64,000 bases of DNA from Labrys okinawensis (GCF_002982075.1 NZ_PUEJ01000011.1:62001-126000), one strand, 5' to 3'; shown: positions 8,699-17,891, numbered from the stretch's first letter. Notes: generated by a model from the sequence alone, not told the origin. Program-made: numbers and translations.

Positions 8699-9766
8699 TT
8701 AGATCCGCAGGTCCGTCTGTGCGTCGAAAAGGTGGAGCTGTGCAGGTGAAAAGTTGAGACCGACCATTTCGCCGGCGAAGTGTCCCGCCCGACCATTGAC
8801 GACCACTGCGAGTTCCGGTGCGGTTGCTGTGGTTAGATGGGTCGCCGCACCCGTGGACTCGACGACGGCGACCGGCACTTTGAGCATGGCACCGTCCGGT
8901 GGGGCGATGGCGATATGCTCTGGGCGCAGACCCGCGATCAGCTTGCGACCAGCCTGGACGGCATAGCCGAGGTCCACGGATTGGCGCTGACCGAGGTCGA
9001 GCACGAGCGAACGGCCGTCCTCTCCCCCGACCGCTGGAATGAAATTCATGGCGGGCGAACCAATGAAACCCGCCACGAATTTGTTGAGCGGCTTATCGTA
9101 GAGATCCAGAGGACGCCCCTGCTGCTCGATGACTCCGGCCCGCATGACGACGACATGGTCGGCCATCGTCATCGCCTCGATCTGGTCGTGGGTGACGTAA
9201 ACCGAGGTTGCGCCGAGGCGGTCGTGGAGCGCGCGGATTTCCTTTCGCATGTGCACGCGCAGGGCCGCATCGAGATTGGATAGCGGCTCGTCGAACAAGA
9301 AGGCCTTCGGGTGGCGGATGATGGCGCGGCTCATCGCGACACGCTGGCGCTGGCCGCCGGAAAGTTCGCGTGGATAGCGCCCCAGCAGGTGCGAGAGGCC
9401 GGTAGTCACGGCGACCTCCGCCGCTGCCTTCTTCGCTTGCGCCTTTGGCGTGCCGCGAATACGCAGGCTGTAGGTGAGGTTCTCCTCGACCGTCATATGC
9501 GGGTAGAGTGCATAGGATTGGAAGACCATGGCCACGTCGCGCTTGCGCGGCGGTACCCTGGTCATCACCTCGCCGGCGATCTTGAGCGTGCCCGTCGAGA
9601 TGCTCTCGAGTCCGGCCAGCGAGCGCAGCAGAGTTGACTTCCCACAGCCCGAGGGGCCGATAAGCGCCGTGAAACTCCCCTTGTGGATCGACAGATCTAT
9701 GTCTTTCAGGGCATGATAGGCACCATAGTGCTTGTTGACGCCGGACAATTCGATCTGAGCGGTCAT
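8699..9766 (-). CDS. CUT1 ABC transporter ATP-binding protein (UgpC/MsmK type)
   Basis: 355 residues from the ATG at 9766, which overlaps the stop of the upstream permease by 4 bp; the longer reading to 9874 is not needed. Walker A is GPSGCGKSTLLR, signature LSGGQRQRVAMSRAI, Walker B AFLFDEPLSNLD, and the switch His lies in SVYVTHDQIEAM. The C-terminal 120 residues form the TOBE/OB regulatory domain (RPEHIAIAPPDG). It is the only CUT1 ATPase in the window. It energises the permeases of its own operon and probably also those at 6729-8516, since MsmK-type ATPases are often shared. Confidence 0.95.
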   Translation of the reverse strand: MTAQIELSGVNKHYGAYHALKDIDLSIHKGSFTALIGPSGCGKSTLLRSLAGLESISTGTLKIAGEVMTRVPPRKRDVAMVFQSYALYPHMTVEENLTYSLRIRGTPKAQAKKAAAEVAVTTGLSHLLGRYPRELSGGQRQRVAMSRAIIRHPKAFLFDEPLSNLDAALRVHMRKEIRALHDRLGATSVYVTHDQIEAMTMADHVVVMRAGVIEQQGRPLDLYDKPLNKFVAGFIGSPAMNFIPAVGGEDGRSLVLDLGQRQSVDLGYAVQAGRKLIAGLRPEHIAIAPPDGAMLKVPVAVVESTGAATHLTTATAPELAVVVNGRAGHFAGEMVGLNFSPAQLHLFDAQTDLRI

Positions 9767-10590
9767 TTCAACGCTCCCGAAGTAAGACCCGAGACGATCC
9801 GGCGCTGCAAGAGGACGAAGACAGCGAGAATTGGGGTTACATAGATGGTCGCATAGGCCATGATGTTGTTCCATTCATTGGTGTTCGGCCCCATGAAGGA
9901 GTAGAGGCCGACACTCGCCGGCTGAAGCTCTGCTGCCTGGATCATCGACTTCGAATAGACGAACTCGCCGAAGGCCTGCATGAAGATCAGGATGGCGCTG
10001 ACGAGGATGCCGTTGCGTGCGAGTGGAAGCACGATGTTGAAGAAGGCACCGATGCGACTATTGCCATCCACAAGCGCTGCCTCTTCGAGTTCCTGCGGCA
10101 CCGTCATGAAGGTTGCGCGTACAAGAACCACGAAGAAGGGCATGCTCTTGGCGGCGATGGCGATCACCACGGCCAGGCGCGGATAGTTCAACAGTCCGAG
10201 TTGAGAGAAGCCGACGAATATCGGCGTGATCATGAGCGAGGCGGGCAGCACCTGCAGCATCAGGATCAGGAAGAGACCGATATCCACCCAGAGGTTGCGA
10301 TAGCGCGCCAATACATAGGCGCAGCCCACGCCAAGAACGGTGATGAGTGCCACGGCGCCGGCGGCAATGACCAGCGAGTTCCACAAATAGCGGCCCATCT
10401 GGCGGCTTTGCCAGACATAAGCGTAAGTACTCCACTGCGATGACGACGGCCAGAACTTCGGCGGCGTCGCAAACATCTCCGAACCGCTCTTGAGCGCCGT
10501 GATGTACATCCAATAGAGCGGGAAAAGGTAGATTCCCGCGAGGATGACGGCGATTGCGAGCATGAGGCGGTTGCTGACACTTCTGCTCAT
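9763..10590 (-). CDS. CUT1 sugar ABC transporter permease (MalG type)
   Basis: 275 residues, six membrane segments, EAA loop ELEEAALVDGNSRIGAFFNI, C-terminus LLQRRIVSGLTSGALK. It overlaps the neighbouring permease by 4 bp at its start and the ATPase by 4 bp at its end, a tightly coupled operon. It is the inner-membrane subunit of the second CUT1 importer. Confidence 0.93.
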   Translation of the reverse strand: MSRSVSNRLMLAIAVILAGIYLFPLYWMYITALKSGSEMFATPPKFWPSSSQWSTYAYVWQSRQMGRYLWNSLVIAAGAVALITVLGVGCAYVLARYRNLWVDIGLFLILMLQVLPASLMITPIFVGFSQLGLLNYPRLAVVIAIAAKSMPFFVVLVRATFMTVPQELEEAALVDGNSRIGAFFNIVLPLARNGILVSAILIFMQAFGEFVYSKSMIQAAELQPASVGLYSFMGPNTNEWNNIMAYATIYVTPILAVFVLLQRRIVSGLTSGALK

Positions 10591-11489
10591 CCGCGCACCT
10601 CATGTCGTGTCGAGCGCACATAGACGATCGAGGCAAGCATCACGAAACCGATCATGATGACCGAAATAGTCGCTCCCTTGGCGAAGTCATATTGGCGAAA
10701 GGAAAGATCCCAGGCCCAGTATTGGGTGACGTTGGACGAATTATTCGGTCCACCTGACGTTATGGCCGCGAAAAGGTCGAACTGCTGGAGCGTGAAGATC
10801 AGGCCCAGCGCAACGATGGCACCGATCGATGAGCGCATCATGGGCAAGGTGATCGTCCAGAAGCGCTGCCAGACATTCGCGCCATCCAATTCAGCAGCCT
10901 CGTAGAGATCGCTTGGAATGGCGGATAGGCCGACCGAGAGCAGGATCATGTTGAAAGCGGTTCCCAGCCAGATATTGGCGATCATGACGGCGTAGAGAGA
11001 ATAATGCGGATCGGAACGCCAGAAGATGTTGCCTGAGATGAAGCCGCCTTCCTTCAGGATGAAGTTGAGAACGCCGAAATCACCCGAAAGGATCCAGTTC
11101 CAGATCGCGCCGACGACAAGGCCGGGCATGACCCAGGATACCAGGAAGAGACCCCGCAGCCAGGAGGCACCGGGAAAGTTGATCCAGAAGAGCAGCGCCA
11201 GGCCAAAGCCGATCAGGAATTGGCCTGCGATCGAACCGGCAACGAAGATCAGCGTGTTGTAAAGAATAGGCAGCGTTTCCGGCTGTGAGAACAGGGCGCG
11301 ATAGTTGCGTAAGCCGACGAAGGGCCGGGAGATGGTGCCGAGGCTGAACATGTCAACCTCTTGAAAGCTCATCACGACATTATAGAGGAGTGGCAGGCCT
11401 GCCATCAGGAGCAGAAAACACAGAGGAAGAGCGACGAGCACGACGTCGAAGCCGCGACCATCCCTGAGGCTTGAGAAGATCCGTTTCAT
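10587..11489 (-). CDS. CUT1 sugar ABC transporter permease (MalF type)
   Basis: 300 residues starting at the ATG at 11489 (MKRIFSSLRDGRGF). The reading frame stays open to 12080, but that part overlaps the binding-protein gene and is an artefact. Six membrane segments begin at DVVLVALPLCFLLLMAGLPL; the EAA loop is DLYEAAELDGANVWQRFWTI. It overlaps the next permease by 4 bp and partners with it in the membrane. Confidence 0.92.
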   Translation of the reverse strand: MKRIFSSLRDGRGFDVVLVALPLCFLLLMAGLPLLYNVVMSFQEVDMFSLGTISRPFVGLRNYRALFSQPETLPILYNTLIFVAGSIAGQFLIGFGLALLFWINFPGASWLRGLFLVSWVMPGLVVGAIWNWILSGDFGVLNFILKEGGFISGNIFWRSDPHYSLYAVMIANIWLGTAFNMILLSVGLSAIPSDLYEAAELDGANVWQRFWTITLPMMRSSIGAIVALGLIFTLQQFDLFAAITSGGPNNSSNVTQYWAWDLSFRQYDFAKGATISVIMIGFVMLASIVYVRSTRHEVRG

Positions 11490-11581
11490 AGGTCGCCAAA
11501 TGCTCCAGCGTAACCCGTGATCTTGCAGGGAAGGGGCGCGGCCGGGTTCGACGGCCAGAGACCTCCCGACCATCGCGAAAG

Positions 11582-12814
11582 CTAGCCAAGCACGGCCCGG
11601 ATCTTGTCGGCAGCTTGGTCGAGCGCCTCCTTCGGACTCATCTGTCCGGTGAGCGCCGCCTGGATGGCATCCTGGATTGCCCTGGAAATCTTTGGCCATT
11701 GCGGGTGCGGGCCGCGAGGTCTCGCGTATTTGAGCTGCTCGAGAAAGACCTTGAGGGCGGCATCCTTTAGCGGCTGCCCGGTTTGGGGAATGGCGATGTC
11801 GGAACGCGCGGGGAGCTGGCCGAAATTCTTGAACATCTTGTCGTCTTGCGACACGAAATATTCGAGAGCCTTGAAGGCTTCGGCGGGATGTTTGCTGGTG
11901 GAGAAGATCGCCCAATTGAAGTCGCCCATCGCAGATGAACGCTCGGAATCGATCTTGGGGACCGGCAGCAGAGCCACGCCCCAGTCGAATTTGGCTTCCT
12001 GGGACATACGGTCGAGCTCCCAGGGACCCGAGATCGCCATGGCCGCATTGCCGGAATTGAAGGTGCCGGTGGAATCCCACTGTCCGCGCGTCAGCGTGTC
12101 GGGCGAAGCGAGCTTCTCGTCGATGATCGTCTTCCAGATTTGAAGCGCCTTGACCGCACCGTCGGCATTGATGTTCTCGTAGCTGCCGCCACCCATCTGG
12201 ACCCAGGGCAGGAATTGGAAGGTGCCTTCCTCATTGGCCTTGGCGGAGAAGGCCAAACCATAGACGTTTCGAGCCGGGTCGGTCAGCTTGCGTGCGTCTT
12301 CGACGAGTTCGTCCCAGGTCTGCGGCGGCTTGTTCGGATCAAGTCCCTTCGCCTTGAACATATCCTTGTTGTAGTAGAGCGCGATCGTGTTCGTCGCCTT
12401 CGGCACGCCATAATACTTGCCCTGCCACTCGACGGATTTCAGGGGGCCTGGGAAATAATTTTCGGGCTTGATGATCTTGGATGCCTTGATCATGTCGGTG
12501 AGATCGAGAAAGGCACCGCGTGAGGAGAAAAGCGCGTGCTCCGGATTGTCGACGGCAATAAGGTCCGGGGCTTGGCCGGTTGCATAGGCGCGCATGGCTT
12601 CGGTCACCACGTCATCGAACTGAATCAGCCGGTATTCGATCTTGATGCCGTTGTTTTGCTCGTTGAACGCCTTGACAAGATTGGGCGCCGGCTGAATGTC
12701 CTTGTCGAGAGACCAGAGGGTGAGCGTAACGTCCTCCGCTCTCGCCGAAAGGCAGAAGAGGGAAGCGCCTGCCAGCGCCATGGCGCCGATCATTGCAAAT
12801 TTGCGGATGGCCAT
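11582..12814 (-). CDS. CUT1 sugar ABC transporter substrate-binding protein
   Basis: 410 residues. Signal peptide 1-26 (ending LSARAE), then VTLTLWSLDKDIQPAPNLVK, typical of family-1 solute-binding proteins. Other family segments are GKYYGVPKATNTIALYYNKD and NSGNAAMAISGPWELDRM. AAAGGAGGAAAA precedes the ATG, an excellent ribosome site. It lies between the catabolic genes and the two permeases in the LacI-controlled operon. The ligand is likely a sugar or polyol processed by the oxidoreductase/isomerase pair. Confidence 0.92.
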   Translation of the reverse strand: MAIRKFAMIGAMALAGASLFCLSARAEDVTLTLWSLDKDIQPAPNLVKAFNEQNNGIKIEYRLIQFDDVVTEAMRAYATGQAPDLIAVDNPEHALFSSRGAFLDLTDMIKASKIIKPENYFPGPLKSVEWQGKYYGVPKATNTIALYYNKDMFKAKGLDPNKPPQTWDELVEDARKLTDPARNVYGLAFSAKANEEGTFQFLPWVQMGGGSYENINADGAVKALQIWKTIIDEKLASPDTLTRGQWDSTGTFNSGNAAMAISGPWELDRMSQEAKFDWGVALLPVPKIDSERSSAMGDFNWAIFSTSKHPAEAFKALEYFVSQDDKMFKNFGQLPARSDIAIPQTGQPLKDAALKVFLEQLKYARPRGPHPQWPKISRAIQDAIQAALTGQMSPKEALDQAADKIRAVLG

Positions 12815-12879
12815 AGTTTTCCTCCTTTGTGGTTATCCCTCAAGCACCGGCAATTCTTCTTGTTTACCGGCTCGGCGTC

Positions 12880-13782
12880 TCAGGTCGGCTCGAAGACGAA
12901 ATCGCCGCCCCGGCATTTCTTGAGATAGTTCAGGGCATGGACCTGGCCGGTCATTTCCAACTCGCCGCGGTAGACCGGATCGTGCCAGCCTTCGATGTCG
13001 ATGGAGCCGGTCCAACCAGCCAGGCGTAGTTCGGAAATGATGTCCGTCCAGTTGGTGTCGCCGAACCCCGGCGTGCGCATGAAGACGAACGGTTCCTTTC
13101 CGAAGATGCCGTGCTCGCGGATGACGTCCCAACGGATCGTCGCGTCCTTCCCGTGCACGTGGAAGATCTTGGGCGCCCATTTGCGGATCTGCGGAAGGGG
13201 CTCGATGAGATAGACCATCTGGTGGCAGGGCTCCCACTCCAGGCCGATATTCTCATCCGGCGTTTCGTTGAAGATGAGTTCCCAAGCATCGGGATTGTGC
13301 GCGATGTTCCAGTCACCGGTCTGCCAGTTGCCGTCCATGGCGCAGTTTTCAAAAGCGATCTTCACCCCCTTGTCGGCGGCGCGCTTGGCGAGTTCGCTCC
13401 ATACCTCCTTGTAGCGGGGCAGGCTGTCGACAAGGGGCCTGCCCCGCAGGCGGCCGGTAAAGCCGGCAACGCAAGTGGCGCCGAAGTGATGAGCATTGTC
13501 GATGCAGTCCTGCCAGCCCTGCAGCGTCTGCTGGTCGAGGTCGCTCCCCTCGAGCGGATTGCCGAACATGCCGAGCGTGGAAATGGTGATGTCCCGCTCT
13601 CCGATGGCTTCTCTGCAGCGTCTGCCGAGCTCGGCGAGATCCTGGCCATTGGTCGTCTGCCAGAAGAAAGGTTCGAAGCTTTCGAAGCCCATATCGGCGA
13701 TTTGCCCGATACGCCTGGCCGCGCTGCCGTCCGAGGCGCGCACCATGGTGCCGATACGGATGGATCTTGCCGGGTTGGTCAT
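12880..13782 (-). CDS. Sugar phosphate isomerase/epimerase family protein (xylose isomerase-like TIM barrel)
   Basis: 300 residues with AP-endonuclease-2/xylose-isomerase-like TIM-barrel landmarks: ITISTLGMFGNPLEG, KIAFENCAMDGNW (metal Glu), IGLEWEPCHQMVY and IFHVHGKDATI (metal His). The fold uses divalent metal ions to isomerise or epimerise sugars and keto-polyols. It is 9 bp downstream of a Gfo/Idh/MocA oxidoreductase, the usual partner in inositol- and rare-sugar-type catabolic modules. The exact reaction is not readable from sequence. Confidence 0.88.
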   Translation of the reverse strand: MTNPARSIRIGTMVRASDGSAARRIGQIADMGFESFEPFFWQTTNGQDLAELGRRCREAIGERDITISTLGMFGNPLEGSDLDQQTLQGWQDCIDNAHHFGATCVAGFTGRLRGRPLVDSLPRYKEVWSELAKRAADKGVKIAFENCAMDGNWQTGDWNIAHNPDAWELIFNETPDENIGLEWEPCHQMVYLIEPLPQIRKWAPKIFHVHGKDATIRWDVIREHGIFGKEPFVFMRTPGFGDTNWTDIISELRLAGWTGSIDIEGWHDPVYRGELEMTGQVHALNYLKKCRGGDFVFEPT

Positions 13783-13791
13783 GAAAATATC

Positions 13792-14826
13792 CTATGCTGC
13801 AATGGTGACGCGCTTGCCGTGGCGGGCGCTGTCGATCGCACCGAAAACCATGGCAAGGCTCTTGATGTTGTCGCTGCCATCCGTTTCCGGCCGGTCGCCG
13901 GTGCGGATCGCAGCGAGGAAACGCCCGATCACGCTGGCGTGGCCGTGGATGTCGGCCTCGTTTGCCGGGATCGGGACGCCGATCGGCGTAACCTCGCGAA
14001 AGAAACCGTCCGTTCCCGTGACGATGTTCGCCTCGAATCTGTCGAATCCGTCCCAAAGGAGCGTGCCGATGGTACCGGTGATGCGCCAGGCGCTCTCCCA
14101 GCTCGTGGGACTACCTTCGGCGCACCACGATCCTCGATAGGTGAAGACGACATCGTCGGAGAGTTCGAAGATGGCGTTGGCTGCCGCCCCGTGCCGGTAC
14201 CAGGAACCGGGCGGATTGTGCTCCTGACAATAGACGGCGAGCGGATCCTTGCCTGAGATGAAGCGTGCGGCATCGAAGGTATGGATCGCCATGTCGAGCA
14301 GCAGGACATGGTCCATCTGTTCCCTGAAGCCGCCGAAATGGGGGCCGAGGAAGAAGTCACAATGCAGGCCGGTGAGGCGACCGAGTGCGCCGTCCTCGAT
14401 CATGCGGCGAATGCGGCGTATGCCCGCGATGTAGCGACGGTTCTGCACGACCGCATGAAATTTTCCGGCAATCTCGGCAAGCCCGAGCAGTTCCCGCGCT
14501 TCGGCCAGGGAGACTGCCATCGGTTTTTCGCTGAGGACGTGGCATCCATGGGCCAGGCCGGTCGCGACAACGGTTCGGCGCGCTTCGGGAACCACGATGT
14601 CGAACAGGATATCCGGCTTCGCCTCCGACAGCACGGCGTCGATATCCGTGCCGATTGCAACGCCGCCGAGATCGAACTCATGAGAGAGCGTCTCAGCGAC
14701 GGTGCGGTCAAGATCGACCAGGCCGACGACCGTCAGACAATCCTTGAGAGCTGGCGTGTCTGCGACTGCCTTGAGCCAGCCTTTGGCCATAGCTCCGCAC
14801 CCGCACAAAACGACCTTGTACGTCAC
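13792..14826 (-). CDS. Gfo/Idh/MocA-family NAD(P)-dependent oxidoreductase
   Basis: 344 residues. N-terminal Rossmann motif VVLCGCGAMAKGWLKAV, the family EKPMAVSLAEAREL segment that carries the catalytic Lys, and a C-terminal substrate-binding alpha/beta domain with LLDMAIHTFDAARFI (His). These enzymes oxidise sugar or polyol hydroxyls to ketones. It is the first gene of the six-gene operon running down to 8699 and is preceded by the 14-bp LacI-type operator, so it should be induced by the transported substrate. Confidence 0.92.
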   Translation of the reverse strand: MTYKVVLCGCGAMAKGWLKAVADTPALKDCLTVVGLVDLDRTVAETLSHEFDLGGVAIGTDIDAVLSEAKPDILFDIVVPEARRTVVATGLAHGCHVLSEKPMAVSLAEARELLGLAEIAGKFHAVVQNRRYIAGIRRIRRMIEDGALGRLTGLHCDFFLGPHFGGFREQMDHVLLLDMAIHTFDAARFISGKDPLAVYCQEHNPPGSWYRHGAAANAIFELSDDVVFTYRGSWCAEGSPTSWESAWRITGTIGTLLWDGFDRFEANIVTGTDGFFREVTPIGVPIPANEADIHGHASVIGRFLAAIRTGDRPETDGSDNIKSLAMVFGAIDSARHGKRVTIAA

Positions 14827-14871
14827 GACTTTCCTCCCCGAACGGCGGCCAGAAACTCCTCGACTGGCGTC

Positions 14872-14885
14872 CGTAAACGTTTACG
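14872..14885. promoter_or_regulatory. LacI-family operator between divergent genes
   Basis: CGTAAACGTTTACG is a perfect 14-bp palindrome with the central CG pair typical of LacI/GalR operators. It lies 46 bp upstream of the oxidoreductase start and 77 bp upstream of the divergent LacI-type gene. Repression of the catabolic/transport operon, and perhaps of the regulator itself, is the simplest reading. Confidence 0.8.
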
Positions 14886-14961
14886 ATCCTATGGGTGGAA
14901 GCTATTTTATGTCAATAGGCGCTTATGCGGGCAGTCGACGGAGTCGGGGAGACGAGGAAAC

Positions 14962-16005
14962 ATGAAAGGCATTCGCCAACTTGCCGAGCATCTCGACATT
15001 TCCATCGGCACCGTCTCGCGCGCCCTCAATGGCAAGCCCGATGTCAACGAGGAAACTCGCAAACGTGTGCTGGAGGCCGCGAAATCCCTTGGCTATGTCG
15101 CCAACCAATCGGGCCGGGCACTCCGTAAAGGCTCTACCGGCATCATCGGCTTCATGATGCAGACCGGGCCCGAAATCACGGGCCATGGCGATACCTTCTT
15201 CATGAGCGTCTTCGATGGTGTGCAAGCGGTGTTCGCCCGGCATAAGCTCGACCTGGTCGCTCTGTTGTGTTCTTCCGAAGAAGACCCGCTTGATTATTTA
15301 AAGCGCGTTGTTGCGCGCGGTTTCGCCGATGGCATCATCTTGTCGTCTACCCGACGCCACGATCCACGGCTGGAACTACTTGCCAGGCGCAAGATACCGT
15401 TCATCACGTTGGGGCGCAGTCTGACGGATGTCGGCCAGCCATGGATCGATCTCGATTTCGAGGGCATAGCGCAGGCCTCGATCGAGCGCCTGGTGGAGCG
15501 CGGTCATCGACACATTGCTGTCACGCGGCCTCATGACGACACGAATCTTGGTTATATCTTTGTCGATCGGTGCCGCGACGTGCTTACCAGGCACGGTTTG
15601 ACGCTCGCCAACGAGCATATATTCCGTTCCCTGCCAAATGAGAGGGGTGGCTATCAGATCGCTCGTGAACTGCTTGCCTGCGAAGAACGCCCCACGGCGA
15701 TCCTGCTGGTCAACGAGATGCTCGCGACAGGACTCTATCGCGGGTTGAGTGAGGCTGGCATGGTGCCTGGTCGTGATATTGCAGTCATCGGTCGGCAGAG
15801 CCCACACTCACATTTCCTTTCGCCGCGGCTGACCGCCTATGGCCTTAAGCATCGCGACCTCGGCGTCGCCCTCGCCGAGACCTTGCTCGCCACAATGCCG
15901 GGCTATGCGGCCGCCTATGCCCAGCGTCCAGCACGCGTGCTTTGGCCCATGACGCTTGAGCCAGGAGAAAGTGATGGTAACGGGCCGGCGGATCGCAGGA
16001 ATTAG
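14962..16005 (+). CDS. LacI/GalR-family transcriptional repressor
   Basis: 347 residues from the ATG at 14962; the frame extends upstream to 14281 only as a shadow of the oxidoreductase. The N-terminal headpiece reads IRQLAEHLDISIGTVSRALN followed by the hinge region KSLGYVANQSGRALRKG, then a periplasmic-binding-like effector domain (GIIGFMMQTG, ERGHRHIAVTRP-type segments). It is divergent from the sugar operon with a clear palindromic operator between them, so it is its local repressor with the imported sugar or a metabolite as inducer. Confidence 0.93.
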   Translation: MKGIRQLAEHLDISIGTVSRALNGKPDVNEETRKRVLEAAKSLGYVANQSGRALRKGSTGIIGFMMQTGPEITGHGDTFFMSVFDGVQAVFARHKLDLVALLCSSEEDPLDYLKRVVARGFADGIILSSTRRHDPRLELLARRKIPFITLGRSLTDVGQPWIDLDFEGIAQASIERLVERGHRHIAVTRPHDDTNLGYIFVDRCRDVLTRHGLTLANEHIFRSLPNERGGYQIARELLACEERPTAILLVNEMLATGLYRGLSEAGMVPGRDIAVIGRQSPHSHFLSPRLTAYGLKHRDLGVALAETLLATMPGYAAAYAQRPARVLWPMTLEPGESDGNGPADRRN

Positions 16006-16106
16006 ACATCAAGAGCATCAAGTAAAACCCGCAGCTGCCCGCGATGATGCGAAAAACGTTGTCCGATCGAGGTGCTGTCCGCCTATGGCGTGCCAACGGC
16101 TTAGGG

Positions 16107-16442
16107 CTAGGCTGCACGCCTTCCCAGCCGACGTTCAATCGCTGCGGGGTTTTTCGTGTTCGTCGCAAGCGTCGGGATTCCTGCCAGATCCCCGCGTACG
16201 TCGATGTGGAGTTCATCGTTCTCGGGCGTCAAGACGATGGCTTTCACCAGAGAGCGCATGATGTCGCCGGCATTCAGGCGCTTCTTCTCCGTTTCCTCCC
16301 GCAATGCCGTGTAAAGCCCTTCGACCTTGGGGGCGATAATGCTCGCCATATTGGGATGGCGTAGGGGAGGCGGCTCTTCGGCGTCCGCGAGGAAGCTGGT
16401 CAATTCGTTCTTGCGGCACTCGGCTAACCGCGGGTTTGAGGT
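16107..16442 (-). pseudogene. C-terminal fragment of a large serine recombinase
   Basis: The minus-strand frame from about 16442 to the stop at 16107 reads LHPN-type and then LREETEKKRLNAGDIMRSLV followed by KAIVLTPENDELHIDVRGDL, which is the C-terminal signature of large serine recombinases (resolvase/invertase family with recombinase zinc-ribbon domain). No catalytic domain or start codon is present upstream. It is a scar of a lost integrative element next to the LacI gene. Confidence 0.7.
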
Positions 16443-16492
16443 GATGAAGCGAGGAGCGAAGCAATGGCGGTGCGTCTCCTTGCGAGATCAAA

Positions 16493-16521
16493 GGCCGGGC
16501 CCTTGGATGAAGAGCCCGGCC
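16493..16521 (-). terminator. Terminator-like hairpin after the AhpD-like gene
   Basis: GGCCGGGC (16493-16500) and GCCCGGCC (16514-16521) form an 8-bp GC-only stem, 8 bp beyond the stop of the minus-strand AhpD-like gene. A short TTTGATCT run follows on the minus strand. It probably ends the MarR/secreted protein/AhpD-like operon. Confidence 0.6.
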
Positions 16522-16528
16522 AGTTGAA

Positions 16529-17074
16529 TCACGCCACACGCTTCAACTGGACGGCAGGGAAATCGACCGGAACGTTCAGCGCGACGTTGACGTAGTTGGT
16601 GAAGAGATTGAGCGCGACATGGGCGATGATCTCGACCACCCCTTCGTCGTCGAAGCCGGCCGCCTTGAGTGCGGCGATGTCGGTATCGCTGACCCCAGCA
16701 CGGTCCCGGACGACCTTCAACGCGAAGGTGAGAGCCGCCTGGGTGCGCGGATCGGAGGACTTGCCCACCTGCGCAGCCGCGATCTCGTCGATCGAGGCGC
16801 CCGCCTTGCGGCCGAGAGCGGTATGGGCCGCGAGGCAATATTCGCACTGATTAACGTTGGCGATCGCGACGGCGATCTCCTCGCCGAGCCGCGAGCCGAG
16901 CTTGCCGCCCGAGAGGGCGCCGAACGAACCCCACATGCTGTTCAGCGCGGCGGACGAATTGGCGACGGCCTTGAACATGTTGGGAATGACGCCGAAGGCG
17001 CCGTTGATCTTGTCCAACGTCGGCTTGACCGCTGCTGAAGACGAGGCTGGATCAACCAGATTAACGTGTGTCAT
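16529..17074 (-). CDS. Carboxymuconolactone decarboxylase/AhpD-like alkylhydroperoxidase family protein
   Basis: 181 residues of helical CMD fold with the redox motif CEYCLAAHT (Cys77, Cys80, His84), the catalytic pair of AhpD-type peroxidase adaptors. The 177-residue class with this motif is often linked to peroxide or thiol stress. It is the last gene of a three-gene operon headed by a MarR-type regulator that itself has four cysteines, which suggests a response to oxidants. Start is preceded by AGAAGGAAAT. Confidence 0.88.
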   Translation of the reverse strand: MTHVNLVDPASSSAAVKPTLDKINGAFGVIPNMFKAVANSSAALNSMWGSFGALSGGKLGSRLGEEIAVAIANVNQCEYCLAAHTALGRKAGASIDEIAAAQVGKSSDPRTQAALTFALKVVRDRAGVSDTDIAALKAAGFDDEGVVEIIAHVALNLFTNYVNVALNVPVDFPAVQLKRVA

Positions 17075-17156
17075 AATAGATTTCCTTCTCTTATGCTTGG
17101 AGGGGGTTATCCAGCGGTCCGGCGATGGCAGTCGTCGGGCCGCTTTCTGTTCCGGC

Positions 17157-17876
17157 TTACTTGGCGGGAACGACTTTGCCCGGCAGCGAGAGATCGCCGG
17201 ATGCTATTTTGAAGACGTCCGCCACGCACAGCAGCGGGGCGTGAAGATTGCCGTTGACCTTCAGACCGGCAGTGACCCCGTCGAAGGAAGCGCCGCTGAT
17301 CCCGCTGATGAGCGAAAGCGGGATCTCGACATCGACCGTATCGCCCTTGAAGGTGGTGGGATATTCCGGACTGTCGATGAGCAGCGGCACATTCGGCCAC
17401 GTCGGTGGGACCTTGGGCTTGGAGCCCTCGGGGATGTCGACCACCTTCAGGCCGGCGCCGCACGCCTTGTCCTTAGCCAGCACGACCCAATGGGGATGCC
17501 AGATGTGCCGGTTTTTGCCGCCATAGGCGGCATCGTCGAAATCGGGATGGAACGTCACGGCGAGGGCCACGATGCCCTGAGCCTTGTCGAACCCTATATC
17601 GCCGCTATCGAGGCTGGTCGGCCAGACATAGGCATAAACTTGGGAACCTTCGAACTTGCCCGTGGCGTCGGGCTTGTCCTTACCGGCTTCACCCCGCACG
17701 CGGGTCGTGAACACGGCCGTGTCCCCTTTGGTCACAATCGTGGTCTTGACGATATCGAACGACGCCAGAGTGCCGTTAGCGGGCTCGGCTTTGATGGAGT
17801 GGGCTGAGGCACCCGCCGAAAGGCAACAATACGCAATTGCCGCGAGACTGGCGCCTCGCAGGTTGGTGACGTTCAC
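17157..17876 (-). CDS. Secreted/periplasmic protein of unknown function
   Basis: 239 residues with a signal peptide (about 1-25, ending SAGASA) and a mature part rich in beta structure: TAVFTTRVRGEAGKDK, VYAYVWPTSLDS, HIWHPHWVVL. Two cysteines in the mature part (near 157 and 217) may pair. I do not recognise the family. It lies between a MarR-type gene (15 bp upstream) and an AhpD-like gene, so it is probably co-regulated with them. GAAGGAGATATC precedes the ATG. Confidence 0.8.
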   Translation of the reverse strand: MNVTNLRGASLAAIAYCCLSAGASAHSIKAEPANGTLASFDIVKTTIVTKGDTAVFTTRVRGEAGKDKPDATGKFEGSQVYAYVWPTSLDSGDIGFDKAQGIVALAVTFHPDFDDAAYGGKNRHIWHPHWVVLAKDKACGAGLKVVDIPEGSKPKVPPTWPNVPLLIDSPEYPTTFKGDTVDVEIPLSLISGISGASFDGVTAGLKVNGNLHAPLLCVADVFKIASGDLSLPGKVVPAK

Positions 17877-17891
17877 GATGATATCTCCTTC

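Noticed and set aside
11490..12080. N-terminal extension of the CUT1 permease
   Set aside because: It lies within the binding-protein gene in another frame; the permease has a normal N-terminus at 11489.
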